This document shows positions 1 to 7,972 of a stretch of 41,843 nucleotides of DNA, piece after piece (position 1 is the first letter of the stretch; each line of letters opens with the position of its first letter). Origin of the DNA: Pseudomonadota bacterium (GTDB lineage: Bacteria > Pseudomonadota > Gammaproteobacteria > Pseudomonadales > Moraxellaceae); NCBI GenBank assembly GCA_021804565.1, contig JAJZHK010000024.1, forward strand, positions 1 to 41,843, read 5' to 3'. The translations under genes and the position numbers were made by a program. A model generated the notes under the pieces. That model saw only the letters and a list, made by a program, of their open reading frames with translations, was not told where the DNA came from and searched no databases.

Positions 1-1189
1 GGGTGTTGCGCCCGGCTGAGCGCCAGTGCGGCTCATCGACGACCCATGACTGCTGGGCATCGATGGCGACGAGATCGGCGACGGCGCCAGCGCGCAAGCC
101 GCCGGACTCCATGCCGAGGATGCGGCGCGGTGCCAGCGCCAGCGCGTCGATCAGCCGTGCCAGGCTGAGATCCCCCTGTTCCACCAGGCGCAGACCTAGC
201 GGCAGCACGGTCTCCAGCGTCGACATACCGGGCAAGGTGGCGGCAAAAGGGGCCTGCTTGGCGCTGGCGTGCAGCGGTTGATGGTCGGAGCAGATGGCAT
301 CGATGACCCCCTCAGCGACGCCCGCCAGCAAGGCCTGACGGTCCGCCGCCGAGCGCAGCGGCGGACGGACATGGGCGCCGGCATTGAAGCCATCGATGGC
401 GGTATCGCTGAGATGCAGCTGGTGCATGGCGACGTCGGCGCTGACCGGCAGGCCCTGCGCCTTGGCCCAACGCACCAGCTGGACGCTACCGGCGGTCGAC
501 AGCTGGCCAAAATGGGCACGCACCCCGGTCTGCTCGACCAGCAGCAATTGCATCGCCATGGCGGCCGTTTCAGCGCTGCTCGGGATGCCCGGCAAGCCGA
601 GACGGCTGGCCATGAAGCCGTCGTGCACGCAGCCGGTCGCCAGGCTCGGCTCTTCCGGACTGAAAAACACCGTCATACCCTGCCCCGCCGCGAACTGCAG
701 GCAGCGTAACAGGGTCTCGGCGTTGAGCAGGGGGCGGCGCACCTGGCTGACGGCGACGCAGCCGGCCTGTTTGAGGGCCGCCATATTGGCCAGGGTACGA
801 CCCTCGAGTCCATGCGTCAGGGCCCCCAGGGGAAAGACGCGCACGCCACAGGCACGCTGCGAACGCTCACGGATGAGGCTGGCGACCGCGGCGCTGTCGA
901 TCACCGGCTGGGTATCCGGCGGCAGGACCACCTGGGCATAGCCGGCGGCGGCGGCGGCGGCGGTCTCGGTGGCGATCGAGCCATGCTCGCGCGGCCCCGG
1001 CTCACGCAGGCGGGTCGCCAGGTCGGTCAGCGCCGGCCACAGCCAGCAGCCGTCCAGCTCGATGCGCGGCGCACCGGCGGGCGCCTGGCCTGGCCCGACG
1101 ATGCGCCCGGCCGCGATGTGCAGATCGACCTGCTGCGCCTGGCCTTGCGGATCGAATACATGTGCACCACACAGGTAAAAACTGTCCAT
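1..1189 (-). CDS. pyrC': Dihydroorotase-like protein PyrC' (inactive partner of PyrB), 3' end outside window
   Basis: This is a dihydroorotase-fold protein of the kind that forms the non-catalytic scaffold of aspartate transcarbamoylase in Pseudomonas. I translated 396 residues; the C-terminus runs off the left edge. The normal metal motif DxHxHLREPG reads DLATRLREPG at residues 56-65, so both histidines are lost (Ala58, Arg60), which argues against dihydroorotase activity. The phrase HFGQLSTAGSV later in the protein also fits this inactive class. The ATG at 1189 overlaps the pyrB stop (TGATG), so translation is probably coupled to pyrB. A run of GGC repeats near 945-962 encodes a poly-alanine stretch around residues 77-82. 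The role as a structural partner is known for the family; here it is inferred from sequence and position. Confidence 0.9.
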   Translation of the reverse strand, partial: MDSFYLCGAHVFDPQGQAQQVDLHIAAGRIVGPGQAPAGAPRIELDGCWLWPALTDLATRLREPGPREHGSIATETAAAAAAGYAQVVLPPDTQPVIDSAAVASLIRERSQRACGVRVFPLGALTHGLEGRTLANMAALKQAGCVAVSQVRRPLLNAETLLRCLQFAAGQGMTVFFSPEEPSLATGCVHDGFMASRLGLPGIPSSAETAAMAMQLLLVEQTGVRAHFGQLSTAGSVQLVRWAKAQGLPVSADVAMHQLHLSDTAIDGFNAGAHVRPPLRSAADRQALLAGVAEGVIDAICSDHQPLHASAKQAPFAATLPGMSTLETVLPLGLRLVEQGDLSLARLIDALALAPRRILGMESGGLRAGAVADLVAIDAQQSWVVDEPHWRSAGRNT

Positions 1190-2169
1190 CAGGCCTCCCT
1201 CTGCCCACGCGCCGTCATCGACAAGACCGCCATACGTACCGCGATGCCATAGCTGACCTGGTGAAGCAGCACCGACCTTTCCCCGTCGGCCAGCTCACTG
1301 GCGATCTCGACGCCGCGATTGATAGGCCCCGGGTGCATCACCAGTGCGCCCGGGCGCGCCAGCTGCATGCGCTCTTCGGTGAGACCGTAGAGCTGAAAAA
1401 ACTCCTGCGCCGACGGCAGCAAGGCCGAGGCCATGCGCTCATTTTGTACGCGCAGGGCGATGACCACGTCGACGTCGCGCAAACCGTCCTCGAGGCGCTT
1501 GAAAACCTTGACCCCGAGCTCCTCGATACCGGTCGGAATCAGGGTGTGCGGGCCGATGACATGGATGGCGCGGGCGCCCAGGGTCTGCAGGGCATGGATG
1601 TCCGAGCGCGCCACCCGTGAATGGCGGATATCGCCGACGATGGCGACGCTCAGCTCGGTGAAGGGGCCCGCATGGCGACGCAGCGTCAGCATATCGAGCA
1701 TGGCCTGGGTCGGGTGCGCGTGCTGACCGTCGCCGGCGTTGATGACCGCCACCTTGGGCGTGACCTGCTCGGCGATATAGTGCGCCGCCCCGGACAGGTT
1801 GTGGCGCACGACGAAAATATCCGGGTCCATGGCCTCGAGATTCCAGAGCATGTCGCGCAAGGTCTCACCCTTGCTGGTCGAGGACGTGGAAATGTCGATG
1901 TTGACGACATCGGCGCTGAGTTTTTTGGCCGCCACCTCGAAGGTGGTACGGGTGCGTGTACTCGCTTCAAAGAACAGGTTCATCACCGTGCAGCCGGCCA
2001 GCAAAGGCTCCCGGCGCATACCACCGTCAGGCAGCAGAAAACCTTCGGCGGTGTCGAGGATGTCGGTCAGCAGTTCCCGGGACAGACCCTCGGTGCTGAG
2101 AAAATGTCGTAGGCGCCCCTCGCCATTGAGCTGCAGGCGACTGGCCTGATGACGATGCGATACATGCAT
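1189..2169 (-). CDS. pyrB: Aspartate carbamoyltransferase catalytic subunit
   Basis: PyrB condenses carbamoyl phosphate with aspartate, the committed step of pyrimidine synthesis in the cytoplasm. The predicted protein has 326 residues. The carbamoyl-phosphate loop STRTRTTFE lies at about residues 70-78, HPTQ at 152-155 and HPGPINRG at 279-286. I chose the ATG at 2169 because GGGAG precedes it by 7 bases; the frame is open to 2250 but without a comparable site. The gene is followed directly by pyrC', with overlapping stop and start, as in Pseudomonas, where the two products form one dodecameric enzyme. Upstream it is divergent from the outer-membrane protein gene at 2295. Confidence 0.97.
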   Translation of the reverse strand: MHVSHRHQASRLQLNGEGRLRHFLSTEGLSRELLTDILDTAEGFLLPDGGMRREPLLAGCTVMNLFFEASTRTRTTFEVAAKKLSADVVNIDISTSSTSKGETLRDMLWNLEAMDPDIFVVRHNLSGAAHYIAEQVTPKVAVINAGDGQHAHPTQAMLDMLTLRRHAGPFTELSVAIVGDIRHSRVARSDIHALQTLGARAIHVIGPHTLIPTGIEELGVKVFKRLEDGLRDVDVVIALRVQNERMASALLPSAQEFFQLYGLTEERMQLARPGALVMHPGPINRGVEIASELADGERSVLLHQVSYGIAVRMAVLSMTARGQREA

Positions 2170-2294
2170 AGGGGAACTCCCGCTCGGTCGATGCTGCATT
2201 CTAGCCCAAGCGCAGGGCGACGGGCAGCATCGCAACTGGCCTGCGCACAAGTTTGCTTCTACACTGGCCAGGTCATCAGCTTACGGAGCCGCGC

Positions 2295-2975
2295 ATGCCC
2301 CCACCACGTCACCTGCTCGTCTGCGCTTGTCTGGGTCTCAGTCTGCAGGTGCAAGCCTTGCCGGGCGGGGCCTTCGCCGTCGAGATCGAAGCCGGACGCA
2401 CCCCGAAGTTTGTCAGCGACGCCGACTGGGCGCAGCAGGTGCAAAATGCCGGCGCCGCCCACGCCTTGAGCTCGCCGGTGAGCAACATCAGCCAGGACAC
2501 CCTCAACGTCGGCGGCGGCTTTGCCTACGGGCTGACCCAGGTCGGTCCCGTGGAGCTGGCGCTGGAAGCCGGTTACCGGGACCTCGGCCAACAAAGCGAC
2601 GCCACCCGCTGGAGCGGCGGCATCCATGAGACCCTGAGCCAGCACATCCACTACGAGCGCCTCGACCTCGGCCTCGAGCTGCCTGTGGCGCATAGCGGGC
2701 TCAGCCTGCTCGGGCGCGCCGGTCTCGCCGCCATCAGCGACCAGAGCAGCGACAACAGCAGCATCCCCAACGACCTCGGCTACACGCAGACGCTCAGCGC
2801 GACCCGCCCCTACCTGGCGGCGGGCCTGGGCTTCGGGGTGCCGCTGGCACAGCTGCAGGTCCTCTTCGAGCACGTCGGTCTGCCGCAGGCGAGCGCCACA
2901 CCGCTGGCCGGAGGCAGCGTCAGCATGCGTAGCGCCGTAAACATGCTCAGCCTGGTCGGCATGCTGGCCTTCTAG
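2295..2975 (+). CDS. Small outer-membrane beta-barrel protein, OmpA-like/OprF-N type fold
   Basis: A 226-residue exported protein. It starts with a signal peptide (hydrophobic residues about 7-24, probable cleavage after an AFA motif near residue 28). The mature part is made of short alternating polar/hydrophobic strands and ends in LAF, a typical outer-membrane barrel C-terminus. I see no enzyme motif and do not recognise a named family. The ATG at 2295 has GGAG seven bases upstream; the open frame extends back to 2253. The gene is divergent from pyrB. Its stop TAG lies in the palindrome CTAG (2972-2975), which also encodes the stop of the convergent ruvX. A role as a small porin-like or structural barrel is inference. 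Confidence 0.75.
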   Translation: MPPPRHLLVCACLGLSLQVQALPGGAFAVEIEAGRTPKFVSDADWAQQVQNAGAAHALSSPVSNISQDTLNVGGGFAYGLTQVGPVELALEAGYRDLGQQSDATRWSGGIHETLSQHIHYERLDLGLELPVAHSGLSLLGRAGLAAISDQSSDNSSIPNDLGYTQTLSATRPYLAAGLGFGVPLAQLQVLFEHVGLPQASATPLAGGSVSMRSAVNMLSLVGMLAF

Positions 2976-3382
2976 CCCAGGCTGCGCAGATAGCTCTCCA
3001 GCATCAAGGCCGCCGCTTCGGCATCGAGGCCGGCGCGGCTGGCGCCGTGCTCGCGACGTAGCATCAGCGCCTCTTCCGAGCTCAGTCGCTCATCCCAGGG
3101 ATGGACCGGCAACTGGTAGCGGTGCGCCACCCGGCGGGCAAACTTGGCGGCGCGCGCCGTCATCGCCGACGGTTTGCCATCCATATGCACGGGAATGCCG
3201 ACGACGATGGCCTGGGGTCGCCAGCCCCGCACCAGTTTGTCGAGCTCCTCCCAGTTGGGAATGCCCTCCTGGGCGGCCACCGTGGCGATCGGTTCGGCGG
3301 TGGCGAGCAGGCTCTGGCCGTGCGCGACGCCGATGCGCCGGGTGCCAAAATCCAGCCCGAGGAAGGTGCTCGCCTCAGGCAT
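2972..3382 (-). CDS. ruvX: Putative Holliday-junction resolvase / pre-16S rRNA nuclease YqgF (RuvX)
   Basis: YqgF/RuvX is an RNase H-fold nuclease linked to 16S rRNA 5'-end maturation and proposed as a junction resolvase. The 136-residue protein begins with the first active-site strand DFGTRRIGVA (Asp11). It then has VVGIPVHMDG near residue 60, DERLSS at 97-102 and the final acidic helix LDAEAAALMLESYL from residue 119. Length fits the family. Its start overlaps the end of yqgE by 8 bp, the usual yqgE-ruvX pairing, so co-transcription is likely. Its stop codon is read from the same CTAG that stops the outer-membrane protein gene on the other strand. Confidence 0.95.
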   Translation of the reverse strand: MPEASTFLGLDFGTRRIGVAHGQSLLATAEPIATVAAQEGIPNWEELDKLVRGWRPQAIVVGIPVHMDGKPSAMTARAAKFARRVAHRYQLPVHPWDERLSSEEALMLRREHGASRAGLDAEAAALMLESYLRSLG

Positions 3383-3941
3383 GTCCGACCTCGGGGCCTA
3401 AAAGCCGCAAATCGATGCCCAGGCTCGTCGCCGCTGCCTGCCAGCGCTCCTCGAGCGGCGTCTCGAAGAGTATCTTCTCCTCGGCCGGGCAGTTCAGCCA
3501 GGTGTTGCTGGCCATCTCCTGCTCGAGCTGACCGGCGCCCCAACCGGCGTAGCCGAGGGCCACCAGGTAGTCATCGGGACCCTGGCCCTGGCTGATCGCC
3601 TTGAGGATGTCACGCGAACTGGTGAGAAAGAGCTCGCGCCCGACATCCTTGCTGACCGTCCAGACGCCAGCACCGCGATGCAGCACAAAGCCGACGTGTT
3701 GCGCCACCGGCCCGCCGAGCAGGACCTTGGCCTCCGGATAACGCAAGGGCGCCACCGGCGGCAGTTGCACCTCCGCCAGCAGCTGGCTGATGCTCAAGTC
3801 ACTGGCGCGGTTGACCACCAGGCCTATGGCGCCGTCTTCATCGTGATGCAGCACATAGGTCAAGGTCTGCGCAAAATTGGGATCGTCCATGCCGGGCATG
3901 GCGATCAGAAACTGATGGCTGAAGTTGGTATAGCCTGACAT
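3375..3941 (-). CDS. yqgE: YqgE/AlgH family protein (UPF0301)
   Basis: A 188-residue protein of the YqgE/AlgH family; the molecular function is not settled, and in Pseudomonas the name AlgH comes from an effect on alginate. Family blocks are clear: the start SGYTNFSHQFLIAMPGM, then GAIGLVVNR near residue 44, LLGGPV near residue 80 and YAGWGAGQLEQE near residue 135. The ATG at 3941 is preceded by a strong GAGGGGGG site; an in-frame ATG five codons upstream lies inside that ribosome site and is less likely. The gene overlaps ruvX by 8 bp, and 45 bp separates it from the TonB-like gene. Confidence 0.95.
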   Translation of the reverse strand: MSGYTNFSHQFLIAMPGMDDPNFAQTLTYVLHHDEDGAIGLVVNRASDLSISQLLAEVQLPPVAPLRYPEAKVLLGGPVAQHVGFVLHRGAGVWTVSKDVGRELFLTSSRDILKAISQGQGPDDYLVALGYAGWGAGQLEQEMASNTWLNCPAEEKILFETPLEERWQAAATSLGIDLRLLGPEVGHA

Positions 3942-3986
3942 CACCGCCCCCCTCACGTGCTGGCATGAGCATGCCTGCCCACCTGG

Positions 3987-4826
3987 TTACTCTGCGCTCG
4001 AGCTCAGAGTATCGCTGTACTTCCAGGTACGGATGATCTGCAGAATATCCGTATCTTTGCGCAAGCTCGCGGGAAAAGCCATGAACGGCGCCGCCCGCCA
4101 GACACTACGCTCGGCGGCAGCATCGAGCAATGCCGACCCGGAGCGATGCAACATCTGCACCCGCACCACCTTGCCCTGGGCATCGATGGCGACCAGCAGG
4201 CGCACCTGGCCCTGCAGATGCCTGGCCCTGGCCGCGGCCGGATAGTCTTCGTTGCCGACCATCTCGACCTTGCGGCGGAAGGCATCGACGTAGAGCGCAT
4301 CTTTATCATAGCGGGTCGAAACGCTGGACACCGAACGTATCCGCGGTCGTTTGGCATAAGCTTGACGGCGTGCCGCCAAACGCGCCTCAAGCGTCGCGAT
4401 CTGCTCGGCGCTGCTGTCGCTGCCAGGGATCTCCGGCGTCGCCGTCTGGCCGCCGCTGTGGCCATGATCACGCCCCTGAGCGCCCTCGGCATGGACGATG
4501 GCCGGCGCATCGCTGGCGTCGGCCGGACGATCGGAGGCCAGGGTGGCCTGGATGCTGGCCTGGTGAAAACTCGCCTGCTCCGGGCTGCTCAGGAGCATCG
4601 CCTGCGCCGCGCTGCCACTGCCTTGCTGATCGGCCTGGGCCAGATAGTCGGCGTGGGCGTCATGCCGGGTGCTGCGATGCTGCACCAGGGTGACCTCCAT
4701 CACCTGCACGGGCCGTGACTGCGGCATGCTAAAGCCCACCCCGAGGAGGATGACGGCATGCACCAGCGCCGCCAGCACCAGGGTGAATGCCAGTCGGTCG
4801 CCTGCTGAAACCTGCGCCGCTGCCAT
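3987..4826 (-). CDS. TonB family energy-transducing protein
   Basis: A 279-residue TonB-like protein. It has one N-terminal membrane helix (about residues 12-32), a long Ala/Ser/Gln/His-rich periplasmic stretch to about residue 170, and a C-terminal TonB domain from about residue 180. That domain includes YPAAARARHLQGQVRLLVAI and ends in a typical strand region. The proline-rich spacer of classical TonB is replaced by an Ala/Gln-rich one, and no ExbB/ExbD genes are nearby. The position between gshB and yqgE matches TonB3 of P. aeruginosa, which has been linked to surface motility rather than iron uptake. The specific function here is unknown. Confidence 0.9.
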   Translation of the reverse strand: MAAAQVSAGDRLAFTLVLAALVHAVILLGVGFSMPQSRPVQVMEVTLVQHRSTRHDAHADYLAQADQQGSGSAAQAMLLSSPEQASFHQASIQATLASDRPADASDAPAIVHAEGAQGRDHGHSGGQTATPEIPGSDSSAEQIATLEARLAARRQAYAKRPRIRSVSSVSTRYDKDALYVDAFRRKVEMVGNEDYPAAARARHLQGQVRLLVAIDAQGKVVRVQMLHRSGSALLDAAAERSVWRAAPFMAFPASLRKDTDILQIIRTWKYSDTLSSSAE

Positions 4827-4835
4827 CAGCAGAGC

Positions 4836-5783
4836 TCAACGCGTCGCATGCACCGTCTCCAGGGAACGGATCAGTCGTTCGCCGATGGCGACCGGCTGTA
4901 CCGCCTCGATCTCACGCACACAGGTCGGACTGGTCACATTGATCTCGGTGAGGTAGTCGCCGATGACGTCGAGCCCGACAAAGCGCAGGCCGCGCTTTTG
5001 CAGGGCCGCGCCCAGCTCGGCACAGATCCAGCGATCCCGGTCACTCAGGGGCTGCACCACACCATGGCCGCCGGCGGCCAGATTGGCGCGCGTCGCGTCG
5101 CGGCCGGGCAGGCGCGCCAGCGCATAAGGCACCGGTTCGCCGTCGATCATGAGGATACGTTTGTCACCCTCGGCGATCGCTGACAGGTAGCGCTGCGCCA
5201 TGATCGGGAAACGGCCACCTTCACTGAGCAGCTCGAAGGCGCTGGCCAGGTTCATGCCATCGGCGCCGATGCGCAAAATGCCCTGTCCGCCCATGCCGTC
5301 GAGCGGCTTGAGGATGATGTCCTGCTGCTCGCCATGAAAATCGCGCAGACGCTCAAGGTCGGCACTGATCAGGGTCGGCGCGCAGCACTGCGGAAAATGG
5401 CTGATGAAGAACTTCTCGTTGCAGTCGCGCAAGGACTGCGGCCGGTTGATCACCTGCACGCCGCTGCGCTCGGCCAGCTCCAAGGCATAGGTCATGTACA
5501 CATAGGCCATGTCAAAGGGCGGATCCTTGCGCATCAGGATGGCGTCCAGGCGGCCCAGATCACTCGCCACCGGGGTCTCCCGCACGAAGCCGTAGTCATC
5601 GCCAGGATCACGGCGCAGCGGGGTCAGCCGCGCCAGGGGGTGGCCATCGCGCACCGCCATGTCCGCCGCCGTCAGCACAAACAGCTGGTGACCACGCGCC
5701 GCCGCCGCCTCGAGCAGGGCCAGGCTGCTGTCCTTGTAGGGCTTGAGCGTTTCCCAGGGGTCCATCAAGCAGGCGATACGCAT
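4836..5783 (-). CDS. gshB: Glutathione synthetase
   Basis: GshB is an ATP-grasp ligase joining gamma-glutamylcysteine and glycine. The 315-residue length matches the family. Visible blocks are the N-terminal DPWETLKPYKDSSLALLEAA, the substrate region MRKDPPFDMAYVY near residue 84, the ATP-binding ILKPLDGMGGQGI near residue 155 and the metal/substrate segment DYLTEINVTSPTC near residue 285. Only 11 bp separates it from pyrE upstream and 9 bp from the TonB gene downstream, so pyrE-gshB-tonB-yqgE-ruvX probably forms one transcription unit. Confidence 0.97.
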   Translation of the reverse strand: MRIACLMDPWETLKPYKDSSLALLEAAAARGHQLFVLTAADMAVRDGHPLARLTPLRRDPGDDYGFVRETPVASDLGRLDAILMRKDPPFDMAYVYMTYALELAERSGVQVINRPQSLRDCNEKFFISHFPQCCAPTLISADLERLRDFHGEQQDIILKPLDGMGGQGILRIGADGMNLASAFELLSEGGRFPIMAQRYLSAIAEGDKRILMIDGEPVPYALARLPGRDATRANLAAGGHGVVQPLSDRDRWICAELGAALQKRGLRFVGLDVIGDYLTEINVTSPTCVREIEAVQPVAIGERLIRSLETVHATR

Positions 5784-5794
5784 AAACGGCTTCC

Positions 5795-6439
5795 TCAGTC
5801 GACACCATAGGTCTGGCGATAGGCACGGATGGCGGGCAGGTGCTCCGCATAGCGCGGGTTCTGCTCGAGGTACTGGATCACCTGATCGAGGCGGACGATG
5901 GCGCGCACCGGGATGGCAAATTGCTGCTCGACTTCCTGCAGGGCCGACAAGGCGCCTTGCCCGCGCTCCTGGCGGTCGAGGGCCACGAGCACGCCGGCGG
6001 CTTGCGCACCGGCGGCCTCGATGATCCCCAGCACTTCGCGCACGGCGGTGCCGGCGGTAATGACGTCGTCGATGATCAGCGCCCGGCCGGTCAGCGGCGA
6101 ACCGACCAGCTGGCCGCCCTCACCGTGGTCTTTGGCCTCCTTGCGATTGAAACACCAGGGCAAGTCGCGGCCATGGCGCAGGTAAAGCTGCACCGCGGTG
6201 GCGGCGACCAGCGGGATACCCTTGTAGGCCGGTCCGAACAGGAGGTCCGGGCTCAGCCCGCTGTCGACCAGCGCCTCGGCATAAAAGCGGCCGAGCTGGG
6301 CCAGCGCCTGACCGTCATTGAACAGGCCGGCGTTGAAAAAATAAGGACTCTGCCGACCCGATTTGAGGGTAAAACGGCCAAAACGCAAGACCCCGCGCTG
6401 CAAGGCGAACTCGATGAAATCGCGTTGATAATCTTTCAT
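5795..6439 (-). CDS. pyrE: Orotate phosphoribosyltransferase
   Basis: PyrE transfers orotate to PRPP to give OMP. The 214-residue protein starts [13 protein letters not shown], very like E. coli PyrE. It contains [18 protein letters not shown] near residue 25, [13 protein letters not shown] near residue 97 and the PRPP loop [12 protein letters not shown] at about 121-132. The ATG at 6439 is preceded by GGGAG seven bases away; the frame is open four codons further but that start lacks a site. It is the first gene of the minus-strand run leading to ruvX and is divergent from exonuclease III. Confidence 0.98.
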   Translation of the reverse strand: MKDYQRDFIEFALQRGVLRFGRFTLKSGRQSPYFFNAGLFNDGQALAQLGRFYAEALVDSGLSPDLLFGPAYKGIPLVAATAVQLYLRHGRDLPWCFNRKEAKDHGEGGQLVGSPLTGRALIIDDVITAGTAVREVLGIIEAAGAQAAGVLVALDRQERGQGALSALQEVEQQFAIPVRAIVRLDQVIQYLEQNPRYAEHLPAIRAYRQTYGVD

Positions 6440-6542
6440 AGTGACTCCCACGGACAGCGTCGATCATAGCGTTTTGCACGCATGATGCCTACCGCCGGCA
6501 AATCCTGGATAATGGCCTCCCCCCAGCCGCGGATGTCGGACC

Positions 6543-7337
6543 ATGCTGCACATCGTTTCAGCCAATCTCAATGGCATACGCTCGGCCGCGAACAAGGGCT
6601 TTTTTGACTGGCTGCAGAGCGAGCAGCCCGACTGTGTCGGGGTCCAGGAGCTGAAAGCCCAGGATGAGCAGCTCAGCGCGGCGCTGCGCCAGCCGGCAGG
6701 CCTGCAAGGCTACTTTCATTGCGCCGAGAAAAAGGGCTATTCCGGCGTCGGCCTGTACACCCGGCAGACCCCTGACACGGTGATCTATGGGCTGAACAAC
6801 GCCGAATTCGATGCCGAAGGGCGTTGGATCGAGGCGCGCTTCGATCGCGGCGACCGCCGCCTGTCCATCATCAGCTGCTATTTTCCCAGCGGTTCGAGCA
6901 GCGACGAGCGCCAGCAGGCCAAATTCCGCTTTCTCGACCTGATCTATCCGCACCTGCTGCAGCTGCGCGCACAGCGCGAGTTCATCCTGGTCGGCGACAT
7001 CAATATTGCGCATCGGGAGATCGACCTGAAAAACTGGAAGGGCAATGTCAAAAACAGCGGTTTTCTGCCCGAGGAACGCGCCTGGATGAGCCGGCTGCTG
7101 GGCGAGGCGGGCCTCGTCGACGTCTACCGTCAGCTCTACCCGCAAGCCGGTGAAGAGGCCTACACCTGGTGGTCCAACCGTGGCCAGGCCTGGGCGAAGA
7201 ATGTCGGGTGGCGTATCGACTACCAGCTGGCCACCCCAGCCCTGGCGGCGCTGGCCCGTTCGGCCTCGGTCTACAAGGCCCAGCGCTTCAGCGATCACGC
7301 GCCTTTGTCGGTGCACTACGAGCTCGATCTCGGGTAA
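6543..7337 (+). CDS. xthA: Exonuclease III (AP endonuclease family), catalytically intact, at the crc position
   Basis: A 264-residue exonuclease III-type nuclease for abasic-site repair. All residues I would check are present: Asn8 (ANLNG), Glu36 (QELKA), Tyr113 region (SCYFPSG), Asp152 and Asn154 (GDINIAH), Trp210/Trp223 region, and Asp251-His252 (SDHAPL). The gene lies between pyrE and rph, where Pseudomonas has crc. Crc is a relative that lost the corresponding acidic residues and acts with Hfq in carbon catabolite repression. The protein shares Crc's length and several Crc-like stretches (GFLPEERAW, the WW pair), so it may be the active ancestor-type version. Nuclease activity is a family-based prediction. 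Confidence 0.93.
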   Translation: MLHIVSANLNGIRSAANKGFFDWLQSEQPDCVGVQELKAQDEQLSAALRQPAGLQGYFHCAEKKGYSGVGLYTRQTPDTVIYGLNNAEFDAEGRWIEARFDRGDRRLSIISCYFPSGSSSDERQQAKFRFLDLIYPHLLQLRAQREFILVGDINIAHREIDLKNWKGNVKNSGFLPEERAWMSRLLGEAGLVDVYRQLYPQAGEEAYTWWSNRGQAWAKNVGWRIDYQLATPALAALARSASVYKAQRFSDHAPLSVHYELDLG

Positions 7338-7372
7338 ACTGACGGCACCAAGAACCTGGAGCTTGCAAGCGC

Positions 7373-7972
7373 ATGGCCCGCCCTAGTGATGAGCAAATCG
7401 CCGCCTGGCGCCGTGACATTGCCATAGAAGCCCAGCTCGGCGCGCAAAAGCTCAGCCTGCTCAGCACCTGGGGCCTGTTCTCCCCGGAAGCGGTCGACGA
7501 TGGCTCGCGCCTGCTCCTCGAACATGTCGAGGTCGCCGCCGACGCCGACATCCTCGATCTGGGCTGCGGCTACGGGGTGCTCGGACTGACCTTGGCGATG
7601 CGCGCTCCTGGCGGCCAGGTTTTGCTGGTCGACAAGGATTTTGTCGCCATCGAGTACGCTCGCCGCAATATCGAACGCCATGGTCTGGCGCATGCGCAGG
7701 CCCTGCTCAGCAACGGCTTGCAGCACATCCCCGGTGATCGCCGTTTCGACCTGGTGGTCTGCAACCTGCCGGCCAAGGCGAGCAAGGAACAGCACTACCT
7801 GTTTCTGGTCGACGTCCATGCGCGGCTGCGCCCGGGTGGCGAGTTTGTCGTGGTGACCATCAATGGGCTGCGCGAGTTCATGGCGCGCACCCTCAAGGAG
7901 ATCTTTGGCCACGCCGAAAAGCGCAAACAGGGCGCGGTGTACACCATCAGCGCCGCACGCCGGCTGAACTAG
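7373..7972 (+). CDS. Class I SAM-dependent methyltransferase, RsmC-like 'small' domain
   Basis: A 199-residue methyltransferase. The SAM-binding motif DLGCGYG is at residues 62-68, and the acidic residue after strand 2 (LVDKD) near 86-89. The substrate motif that in RsmC/RlmG-type guanine-N2 methyltransferases reads NPPF is here NLPAK (131-135), so Pro is lost at its second position. The fold matches the single MTS domain of RsmC without the N-terminal half. It lies 35 bp after exonuclease III and is probably co-transcribed. RNA is the likely substrate by family, but the altered motif makes this uncertain. The stop codon is shared with the convergent WYL gene in CTAG at 7969-7972. Confidence 0.85.
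   Translation: MARPSDEQIAAWRRDIAIEAQLGAQKLSLLSTWGLFSPEAVDDGSRLLLEHVEVAADADILDLGCGYGVLGLTLAMRAPGGQVLLVDKDFVAIEYARRNIERHGLAHAQALLSNGLQHIPGDRRFDLVVCNLPAKASKEQHYLFLVDVHARLRPGGEFVVVTINGLREFMARTLKEIFGHAEKRKQGAVYTISAARRLN

Noticed and set aside
945-962. GGC triplet run as a possible phase-variable microsatellite
   Set aside because: Triplet changes would not shift the frame and the run lies in a poly-alanine stretch of pyrC'; no sign of switching.
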